DNA of 10,286 bases from the NCBI GenBank assembly GCA_900557045.1, contig USQY01000054.1, positions 1-10,286 of the forward strand. The letters are read 5' to 3'. A program made the translations under genes and the position numbers. Shown piece after piece: positions 1-4,715 of the stretch. This DNA is from an uncultured Clostridium sp. GTDB lineage: Bacteria > Bacillota > Clostridia > TANB77 > CAG-508. Each line of letters begins with the position of its first letter. Position 1 is the stretch's first letter. The notes under the pieces were generated by a model. That model ran no database searches. It had not been told where the DNA came from and saw only the letters and a list, made by a program, of their open reading frames with translations.

Positions 1-246
1 CTCATTAATAAAGGTTGCTTTAGTATTTCCTAATTCATTGATAATCACGCCCTCATTTTTATATAGGGCTTGTAAATCAAGCACTTGCAATCCTTTTGTG
101 TTTAATCGATTTTTTACTTGGCTGGGATTTCTTAAGTCCGATGACTTACAAACATCTGCAAGGCAGAATAGCGGTTCTTCACTTGTTCCTGCAACTCTAA
201 TTTCGCCAAAGGATTCATTCTTGAAAATCTGAATATTATTTTTCAT
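1..246 (-). CDS. Bro-N domain phage antirepressor, 5' part (truncated by window edge)
   Basis: The reverse strand reads 82 uninterrupted codons from an ATG at 246-244 to the window edge. The product begins MKNNIQIFKNESFGEIRV and continues with EEPLFCLADVCKSSDL, NPSQVKNRLNTKG and ELGNTKATFINE. This order (an 'IFKNxxFGEIR' strand, an 'LFCLADVCKxLDL' helix, then the 'INE' segment) is the N-terminal half of the Bro-N fold found in phage and prophage antirepressors (BRO/Ant family), DNA-binding proteins that counter a phage repressor or act on host regulators. The C-terminal half lies outside the window. No Shine-Dalgarno sequence is visible before the ATG, unlike every native gene further right, which agrees with the Bacteroides-like promoter upstream. 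Base composition is clearly richer in G+C than the core genes. I am confident of the domain; the source (Bacteroidota phage or integrative element) is inference. Confidence 0.8.
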   Translation of the reverse strand, partial: MKNNIQIFKNESFGEIRVAGTSEEPLFCLADVCKSSDLRNPSQVKNRLNTKGLQVLDLQALYKNEGVIINELGNTKATFINE

Positions 247-273
247 AACTTTATGTCTTTATATAAATGAAAA

Positions 274-359
274 GGGGAGCACCAGCCTAACCGTATAAAG
301 TGGAAGTTTACGAGTTAAACCGATGTCCCCAAATATCTTTATCTGTGCAGAACTTCCAC
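274..359 (-). other. structured leader, possible pseudoknot, upstream of the Bro-N gene
   Basis: Between the candidate promoter and the ATG lie a perfect 9-bp inverted repeat (GTGGAAGTT at 300-308 with AACTTCCAC at 351-359) and a 5-bp pair GGGGA (274-278) with TCCCC (326-330). The two pairings interleave, which is the topology of an H-type pseudoknot. A small hairpin GTTTA/TAAAC (306-310 with 316-320) competes with part of the first stem. Seen on the transcribed strand this would be a folded 5' leader. I do not recognise a known riboswitch or tRNA. Confidence 0.35.
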
Positions 360-391
360 AAACTGCAACTATGATAGCTATCTTATGGCAG

Positions 392-423
392 CAAAGTTAT
401 TAACTGTTTGAATATCAGTCAAA
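392..423 (-). promoter_or_regulatory. Bacteroides-type promoter for the Bro-N gene
   Basis: On the reverse strand TTTG (423-420) is followed after 20 bases by TAACTTTG (399-392). This fits the known Bacteroides pattern of a -33 TTTG and a -7 TAnnTTTG box. It points toward the Bro-N gene and predicts a leader of about 135-140 nt. The match is by eye and the motif is short, so it could be chance, but it agrees with the missing Shine-Dalgarno site of that gene. Confidence 0.45.
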
Positions 424-458
424 TGTTAATAATTTCACTTTTTATTCTATTTTGGGAT

Positions 459-498
459 GAATGAAATAGAATGAAATAGAGTGAAATAAAATGAAAAT
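459..498. repeat. four tandem copies of a 10-bp unit
   Basis: GAATGAAATA occurs twice exactly (459-468, 469-478), followed by two degenerate copies (GAGTGAAATA at 479-488, AAATGAAAAT at 489-498). The unit equals about one helical turn. It lies in the AT-rich gap between the Bro-N promoter and the terminator at 511-570. No function can be assigned. Confidence 0.6.
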
Positions 499-510
499 CA
501 ATGAATAAGA

Positions 511-570
511 AAATCCGTCAAAGACTGGGACTGCATTTCTATGCAGTGGGGCTTTGGCGGATTTTTTTGT
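511..570. terminator. strong intrinsic terminator, probably bidirectional
   Basis: A 13-bp outer stem (511-523 with 552-564, one G-T pair) encloses an inner 7-bp stem ACTGCAT/ATGCAGT (530-536 with 541-547) with a TTCT loop. On the + strand it runs into seven Ts (562-568). On the reverse strand the arm ends in TTTTCTTATTC. Its most likely job here is to end the reverse-strand AraC-tail transcript coming from 647, and to keep it apart from the Bro-N gene. Confidence 0.8.
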
Positions 571-594
571 TTTGTCGTAATAAAGAAAATGTGT

Positions 595-616
595 ATCATT
601 TTGTGCATGAAATGAT
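595..616. repeat. small inverted repeat after the AraC-tail ORF
   Basis: ATCATTT (595-601) pairs perfectly with AAATGAT (610-616) around an 8-base loop. It lies just beyond the stop of the reverse-strand ORF and before the strong terminator. It has no T-run, so it may only be a minor 3' hairpin. Confidence 0.3.
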
Positions 617-646
617 CAATTAAGTCTATATGTTTCTATAAAATTT

Positions 647-1261
647 TCAAATATAATAGGAATCATCCTGCATGGTTTTCGAATCTGTTTGTTTCAGTTT
701 ACGGTATTGCAGGGGTGACATACCTGTATTCTTTCGGAAAATCTGCGAAAAATACGACTGTGATGAAAAACCTGTGCTGGATGCAACTTCTGCAATCGAG
801 CGACTGGAGCTGAGCAATAGTTCTTTGCTTGCAGCGAGTCTGGTTTCCATCAGGTAATTGATGGGGGATGTTCCAACATACTCCGTAAAAGAATGTGATA
901 AATAAAAACTATTATCAGAACCTTTAACAACTGGGTAGTTTATAGATGTACCGAAAACAGTTATCCATCCAACGGTTGAAGAATTTATTGAACTTAAATT
1001 ATCAAAATCTAATTCATATGCAATAATTTTTTTTGAATCATCTTCAGTAGATTCAGAATTTTCATTATTAGGAATTTCAATTTCTATAGTGTCTAAAATT
1101 GAAGAATTTGTAACATTAGATAACATGTCAGCACTTTTTTTATTTTCCATATACCAATTAAAAATATAAATTAAACAATATATAATAACTAATATTGAAA
1201 TAATTCTAAAAATTATAATAATTATATTTCTTTTTTTATCTTTTGAATGTTTGCTTTTCAT
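647..1261 (-). CDS. hybrid ORF: class B sortase N-terminus joined to AraC-family HTH C-terminus
   Basis: This 204-residue ORF has two unrelated halves. Residues 1-10 are basic, about 12-36 form one membrane helix, and 80-125 (YELDFDNLSSINSSTVGWI, then GTSINYPVVKGSDNSFYL) are the start of a class B sortase, the membrane transpeptidase that attaches proteins to peptidoglycan. From about residue 121 it becomes the second helix-turn-helix of an AraC/XylS activator: EYVGTSPINYL, RSIAEVASSTGFSSQSYFSQ, GMSPLQYRK. The sortase catalytic His, Cys and Arg lie beyond the seam and are absent; the AraC first HTH and effector domain are absent too, so neither activity is expected. Codon use changes at the seam from AT-ending to GC-rich codons (ACG GAG, CCC ATC, CTC GCT). 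The start is native: AAAGAAAGGA lies about 11 bases before the ATG. Either a recombinational fusion or an assembly chimera. Confidence 0.75.
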   Translation of the reverse strand: MKSKHSKDKKRNIIIIIFRIISILVIIYCLIYIFNWYMENKKSADMLSNVTNSSILDTIEIEIPNNENSESTEDDSKKIIAYELDFDNLSSINSSTVGWITVFGTSINYPVVKGSDNSFYLSHSFTEYVGTSPINYLMETRLAASKELLLSSSRSIAEVASSTGFSSQSYFSQIFRKNTGMSPLQYRKLKQTDSKTMQDDSYYI

Positions 1262-1314
1262 AAAAAAAACTATCCTTTCTTTATTTAATATATATTTTGT
1301 ATTAATTTAAACTA

Positions 1315-1343
1315 ATTATAACAAAACGATTTAAAAAAGTCTA
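1315..1343 (-). promoter_or_regulatory. sigma-A type promoter for the sortase-like gene
   Basis: On the reverse strand TAGACT (1343-1338) is followed after exactly 17 bases by TATAAT (1320-1315), pointing toward the ATG at 1261. The -10 box is perfect; the -35 box matches TTGACA at four of six bases. The same TAGACT-17-TATAAA arrangement occurs before spoVS. Confidence 0.5.
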
Positions 1344-1444
1344 TAACATAAATGTCAAGTGAAAAATTAAATTCAATTTCGTAAAGTAAATCAAGTTGTG
1401 TTATTTAATGCTACAATCATAAACACACAAATTGGAAAAAACAC

Positions 1445-1473
1445 TTGACAGTTGACAATAATACATATAAAAT
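1445..1473 (+). promoter_or_regulatory. sigma-A type promoter for rny
   Basis: TTGACA (1445-1450) is followed after 17 bases by TAAAAT (1468-1473); an overlapping TATAAA at 1466-1471 would give 15. The predicted start leaves a leader of about 80 nt before the rny ATG at 1562. Confidence 0.5.
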
Positions 1474-1561
1474 AAATGTGTGAGTAGAAATATATAATAT
1501 TATTGAATAAAAATATATTTAAACTGAACATTGAAAATTTAATAGAAAGAGGTGTTAGATT

Positions 1562-1948
1562 ATGGGAGACACTATAATCATAATCGCCGTTTTTCTTATC
1601 TCAGCAGTAATTTTTACTTTCGTAGGGTTTATAATAAGAAAGAAAATTGCTGAATCTAAAATGCAAAGTGCAGAAAATGAAGCTAAAAGAATTATTGAAA
1701 CAGCAACTAGAGATGCTGAAAATAAAAGAAAAGAAGAAATATTTAAAGCAAAAGAAGAAATAATGAATGCAAGAAAAGATTTAGATCAAGAGATTAAAGA
1801 AAGAAGAGGCGAAGTTCAATTACAAGAAAGAAGATTAGTCCAAAAAGAAGAAAATCTAGAAAATAGAATATCTCGGATTAGAGAAAAAGGAACAAGAATT
1901 AATAAAAAAAGATTCAGAATTAGGAAACAAAGCAGCAGAGTTAGATAA
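1562..1948 (+). CDS. rny: RNase Y, N-terminal fragment (frameshifted)
   Basis: RNase Y is the membrane-anchored endoribonuclease that starts bulk mRNA decay in many Firmicutes. This piece carries its N-terminus: a membrane helix at about residues 4-25, then a highly charged coiled coil (EAKRIIETATRDAENKRKEE, then QERRLVQKEENLENRIS). The start is supported by AAAGAGGTG eight bases before the ATG. After residue 104 (TCT at 1871-1873) the sequence stops resembling RNase Y and becomes an Arg/Lys-rich tail ending at a stop at 1946-1948. The overlapping frame continues the family pattern (EKKEQEL, then AAELDKVIDSQKEELQRIS) into the next fragment. Removing one base near 1874 joins both into a 514-residue protein, close to the usual ~520. 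As written, this fragment could sit in the membrane but lacks KH and HD domains. Confidence 0.85.
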   Translation: MGDTIIIIAVFLISAVIFTFVGFIIRKKIAESKMQSAENEAKRIIETATRDAENKRKEEIFKAKEEIMNARKDLDQEIKERRGEVQLQERRLVQKEENLENRISRIREKGTRINKKRFRIRKQSSRVR

Positions 1949-1991
1949 AGTTATTGATTCTCAAAAAGAAGAATTACAACGTATTTCTAGA

Positions 1992-3107
1992 ATGTCTATA
2001 GAAGACGCTAAGAAATTCTTGTTATCAGAAGTTGAAAAAGATTTAGTAAAAGAAAAGGCTAATCTAATTAGAAGTTTTGAAGAAGAAACTAAGGAGAAAG
2101 CAGATAAAAGTGCTAAAGAGATAATAAGTTATGCAATACAAAAATGTGCTGCAGACCATACATCTGAAACTACTGTATCTATAGTATCATTACCAAATGA
2201 TGATATGAAAGGTAGAATAATAGGTAGAGAAGGACGTAATATTAAAACATTAGAAACTTTAACAGGAATTGATTTAATAATAGATGATACACCAGAAGCA
2301 GTTATAATTTCTGGTTTTGATCCATTAAGAAGAGAAGTTGCAAAATTGGCTTTGGAGAAATTAATTGATGATGGTAGAATCCACCCTGCTAAAATCGAAG
2401 AAATGGTTGAAAAAGCTAAAGAAGAAATAGCAGCTATAATCAAGGAAGAAGGAGAAAGAGCAGTTTTAGAAACTGGTGTAATAGGACTTCATCCAGATTT
2501 AGTAAAATTGATAGGAAAATTAAAATATAGAACAAGTTATGGTCAAAATGTTTTAAATCATAGTATAGAGGTATCTAATCTAGCAAGAATAATGGCAGAT
2601 GAATTGGGACTAGACACTAAAGTCGCAAGACGTGCAGGTTTATTACATGATATTGGAAAAGCTTTAGACCACGACATGGAAGGTACTCATGTTGAAATTG
2701 GTGTAGACATACTTAAAAAGTATAAAGAAAATCCAATAGTAATAAATGCAGTAGAAGCTCACCACGGTGATGTTGAACCACAAACTTTAGAAGCAGTACT
2801 AGTACAAGCAGCTGATGCTATTTCAGCCTCAAGACCAGGAGCAAGAAGAGAAACTTTAGAAACATATATTAAACGTCTACAAAATTTAGAAGAAATTGCC
2901 GATTCTTTTGAAGGCGTAGATAAGTCATTTGCAATTCAAGCTGGTAGAGAAATACGTGTTATTGTAAAACCAGATAAAATTTCAGATGATCAAATGGTTT
3001 TAATGTCTAGAGATATTGCTAATAAAATTGAAAATGAAATGGAGTATCCAGGACAAATTAAAGTTAATATGATTAGGGAAACTAGAGTTATCGAATATGC
3101 TAAATAA
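1992..3107 (+). CDS. rny: RNase Y, C-terminal fragment with KH and HD domains (frameshifted)
   Basis: This is the catalytic part of RNase Y. From its first ATG (371 residues) it shows the end of the coiled coil, a KH RNA-binding domain with the GxxG signature GRIIGREGRNIK (residues 74-85), then an HD domain with LLHDIGK (H219, D220), HVEIG and AHHGD metal-site segments, and the conserved C-terminus IRETRVIEYAK. The strong match to Bacillus RNase Y is unmistakable. The reading frame is open from 1860, just after a TAG at 1857-1859, so the shift from the first fragment must fall within 1860-1948. The ATG at 1992 has no ribosome binding site and lies inside the coiled coil, so it is not a natural start. 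The full gene would run 1562-3107. A sequencing or assembly error is the simplest explanation; a genuine break or +1 recoding remains possible. Confidence 0.92.
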   Translation: MSIEDAKKFLLSEVEKDLVKEKANLIRSFEEETKEKADKSAKEIISYAIQKCAADHTSETTVSIVSLPNDDMKGRIIGREGRNIKTLETLTGIDLIIDDTPEAVIISGFDPLRREVAKLALEKLIDDGRIHPAKIEEMVEKAKEEIAAIIKEEGERAVLETGVIGLHPDLVKLIGKLKYRTSYGQNVLNHSIEVSNLARIMADELGLDTKVARRAGLLHDIGKALDHDMEGTHVEIGVDILKKYKENPIVINAVEAHHGDVEPQTLEAVLVQAADAISASRPGARRETLETYIKRLQNLEEIADSFEGVDKSFAIQAGREIRVIVKPDKISDDQMVLMSRDIANKIENEMEYPGQIKVNMIRETRVIEYAK

Positions 3108-3329
3108 AAAAGAGTGAAATTGAAGGAATTTGGGACGTTTCGGAGGAGGAATTGGGGACGTTTTACTTTTCCTACTTAATTAACATAAATTTAAATTAAT
3201 AAACTGTTTAAATAAGTAGGAAAAGTAAAACGTCCCCAATTCCTCCTCCGAAACGCCCAAATTCCTCCTCCGAAACGTCCCAAATTCCTTCCACGAAACG
3301 TCCCAGATTCCTTCAATTTCATTCTTTTT
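3107..3329. repeat. large imperfect palindrome with tandem 23-bp units (REP/MITE-like element)
   Basis: Positions 3136-3178 and 3213-3255 are a perfect 43-bp inverted repeat around a 34-base AT-rich loop. An outer arm at 3107-3135 pairs with 3301-3329 with two mismatches. The right arm holds two extra units between the inner and outer stems. Its repeating unit is about 23 bp, of the form TCCCAAATTCCTCCTCCGAA plus ACG (3233-3255, 3256-3277, 3278-3300, and a partial copy from 3301). The left arm begins on the last base of the rny stop codon. GGGGACGTTTT-type palindromes resemble the repetitive elements mobilised by REP-associated Y1 transposases in Firmicutes; that link is inference. As RNA it would fold into a very stable hairpin and may protect or end the rny transcript. 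Confidence 0.85.
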
Positions 3330-3330
3330 C

Positions 3331-3359
3331 TTGCCAAAAAATAACCTGTATGCTATTAT
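3331..3359 (+). promoter_or_regulatory. sigma-A type promoter with extended -10 for ymdB
   Basis: TTGCCA (3331-3336) and TATTAT (3354-3359) are spaced by 17 bases, with TGC directly before the -10 box (extended -10 motif). It starts two bases after the palindromic element, so ymdB can be transcribed even if the palindrome stops the rny transcript. Confidence 0.55.
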
Positions 3360-3385
3360 AGTAAGGTAGAAAGGAGAGATGCAAT

Positions 3386-4159
3386 TTGAAGATATTAGCA
3401 GTAGGAGATATAGTAGGGGAGAATGGAGTAAAGAAATTAAAAGAAGAATTACCTAAAATAAGACAAAATGAAAATATAGATTTTGTAATAGTAAATGCAG
3501 AAAATTCAGCAGGAGGAATGGGAATTACAACTAAAATATTTAATGATTTATTAAGTTTAAAGATAGATTGTATAACGATGGGAAATCATACATGGGGTAA
3601 AAAGGATATTTTTACTTTTATTGATAATCCGAAACTTTTAAGACCAGCAAATTACTCAAAGGGTGTTGTGGGAAAAGGTTATGGAATTTATGAATGTAAA
3701 GGCAAAAAAATAGGTGTGATAAATTTAATAGGAAGAACAGATATGAATGTTTTATCTGAAAATCCTTTTACAGTTGCAAGTGATTTAGTAAATAAATTAG
3801 CTGATAAGACAGACATGATTTTTATAGACTTTCATGCAGAAGCTACTGCAGAAAAAATAGCAATGGGAATGTATTTAGATGGTAAAATAACTGCTTTATA
3901 CGGAACACATACACATGTACAAACAGCTGATGACCAGATATTTGAAAATGGAACAGCATATATAACAGATATTGGAATGACAGGTCCTAAAAAGTCAGTT
4001 ATAGGTATGGATCCAAATGCATCTATAAAAAGATTTGTAACTTCATTACCAGAAAGATATAAATTAGCTGAAGGTGAATGCATTTTTAATGGATGTATTT
4101 TTGAGATAAATGATGAAAATTGTCGAGTAAAAAAGATTAATAGAATTAATATAAGATAA
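3386..4159 (+). CDS. ymdB: YmdB family metallophosphodiesterase
   Basis: YmdB belongs to the calcineurin-like phosphoesterases. In Bacillus subtilis it hydrolyses 2',3'-cyclic AMP, affects biofilm and sporulation decisions, and interacts with RNase Y. The 257-residue product (usual length about 260) shows the whole metal site in order: D8 in AVGDIVG, E39-N40 in NAENSAGG, N67-H68 in GNHTW, H150 in DFHAEAT, and H175/H177 in GTHTHVQTAD, then DIGMTG. The start is a TTG, supported by AAGGAGAG (3371-3378) seven bases upstream; the family begins MKILxxGDI exactly there. It follows rny, the usual order in Firmicutes, but is separated by a palindromic element and has its own promoter. All catalytic residues are present, so it should be active. 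Confidence 0.95.
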   Translation: MKILAVGDIVGENGVKKLKEELPKIRQNENIDFVIVNAENSAGGMGITTKIFNDLLSLKIDCITMGNHTWGKKDIFTFIDNPKLLRPANYSKGVVGKGYGIYECKGKKIGVINLIGRTDMNVLSENPFTVASDLVNKLADKTDMIFIDFHAEATAEKIAMGMYLDGKITALYGTHTHVQTADDQIFENGTAYITDIGMTGPKKSVIGMDPNASIKRFVTSLPERYKLAEGECIFNGCIFEINDENCRVKKINRINIR

Positions 4160-4164
4160 TTGTA

Positions 4165-4205
4165 AAAAAATGGAAAAATCTGGCGAACGATTCTTCCATT
4201 TTTTC
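4165..4205 (+). terminator. intrinsic terminator after ymdB
   Basis: AAAAAATGGAA(A)AATC (4165-4180) pairs with GATT(C)TTCCATTTTTT (4189-4204) around an 8-base loop, with one mismatch. The stem ends in a T-run. It lies a few bases after the ymdB stop and separates it from spoVS. Confidence 0.75.
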
Positions 4206-4216
4206 TTAGAAAACAC

Positions 4217-4245
4217 TAGACTTTAAACTCCTTATGTATTATAAA
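4217..4245 (+). promoter_or_regulatory. candidate promoter for spoVS
   Basis: TAGACT (4217-4222) and TATAAA (4240-4245) are spaced by 17 bases, about 50 bases before the spoVS ATG. The boxes resemble sigma-A. I did not see a convincing sigma-H site, which controls spoVS in Bacillus. Confidence 0.4.
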
Positions 4246-4294
4246 TATAAATGTAGTTGAGAAAACAAAAAAATAAAAACATAGGAGGCAAAAA

Positions 4295-4558
4295 ATGGAA
4301 GTTTTAAAAATCTCATCAAAATCAAATCCAAATTCAGTAGCAGGAGCAATAGCTGGATTGGTAAAGGAAAATAATTATGCAGAAATGCAAGCAATAGGAG
4401 CAGGAGCTTTAAATCAAGCAGTTAAGGCAGTAGCAATAGCAAGAGGTTTTGTAGCACCATCTGGTGTTGATTTAGTTTGTGTACCAGCATTTGCAGAAGT
4501 TCAAGTAGAAGGGGAGGAAAGAACAGGAATTAAATTAATAATAGAGTCTAGAAAATAA
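4295..4558 (+). CDS. spoVS: stage V sporulation protein S
   Basis: SpoVS is a small Alba-fold protein needed in Bacillus subtilis for efficient passage through stage V (coat assembly and core dehydration); it probably binds nucleic acid. The 87-residue product is almost the family's standard length (86 in B. subtilis) and has the typical sequence: MEVLKISSKSNPNSVAGAIA, then MQAIGAGALNQAVKAVAIAR, PSGVDLVCVPAF and a final GIKLIIESRK. The start is secured by AGGAGG seven bases before the ATG. It sits in the common order rny-ymdB-spoVS but is bounded by terminators on both sides, so it is a single-gene unit. Its presence suggests a spore-forming ancestry, although SpoVS also occurs in non-sporulating bacteria. 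Confidence 0.96.
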   Translation: MEVLKISSKSNPNSVAGAIAGLVKENNYAEMQAIGAGALNQAVKAVAIARGFVAPSGVDLVCVPAFAEVQVEGEERTGIKLIIESRK

Positions 4559-4585
4559 GATGAAAATCAAAATTAAAAAAATAAT

Positions 4586-4624
4586 AGGGGGCATGTATAT
4601 AATTATTTATCATGTCCTCTTTTG
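4586..4624 (+). terminator. intrinsic terminator after spoVS
   Basis: AGGGGGCATG (4586-4595) pairs with CATGTCCTCT (4611-4620) as a 10-bp stem with two G-T pairs and a 15-base loop, followed by TTT. It sits about 30 bases after the spoVS stop. Confidence 0.75.
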
Positions 4625-4648
4625 TATATATGATATAAAATTTAACTA

Positions 4649-4677
4649 TTGAAAATTTAAAAAAAATAATATATTAT
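4649..4677 (+). promoter_or_regulatory. candidate promoter for the solute-binding protein gene
   Basis: TTGAAA (4649-4654) and TATTAT (4672-4677) are spaced by 17 bases; a perfect TATAAT overlaps at 4675-4680 but at a longer spacing. The predicted leader is about 30 nt and includes AAGGAAAG before the ATG. Confidence 0.5.
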
Positions 4678-4715
4678 AATGACGAAAGAAAATAATTATA
4701 AGGAAAGAAAGTACA

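Larger units (their letters stand above)
1262..1561. other. 300-base divergent intergenic region
   Basis: This very AT-rich stretch separates the reverse-strand sortase-like gene from rny. It holds a promoter for each direction (1315-1343 and 1445-1473), two overlapping TTGACA-like boxes (1445-1450, 1452-1457) and no credible extra gene. TTGAAAATTTAA near 1522-1533 recurs before the solute-binding protein gene at 4649-4660; in such AT-rich DNA this may be chance. Confidence 0.6.

Noticed and set aside
38..232. + strand ORF of 64 codons at the left end
   Set aside because: It lies entirely over the reverse-strand Bro-N reading frame, which has clear family resemblance; the + strand product resembles nothing.
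274..330. tRNA-like gene on the reverse strand (GGGGA...TCCCC)
   Set aside because: Only about 57 bases, no T-arm GGTTCGA-like motif, no clear anticodon arm and no CCA context.
672..857. + strand ORF of 61 codons
   Set aside because: It is antisense to the AraC helix-turn-helix segment, which is convincingly coding on the reverse strand.
1870..1925. Programmed -1 frameshift at an A-rich slippery site in rny
   Set aside because: The change needed is +1 (or -2), and no X-XXY-YYZ heptamer in the zero frame followed by a stable hairpin is present. A base error is simpler.
3233..3325. CRISPR array from the spaced 23-bp units
   Set aside because: The units are directly adjacent without spacers and belong to one arm of a palindrome; no cas genes are nearby.
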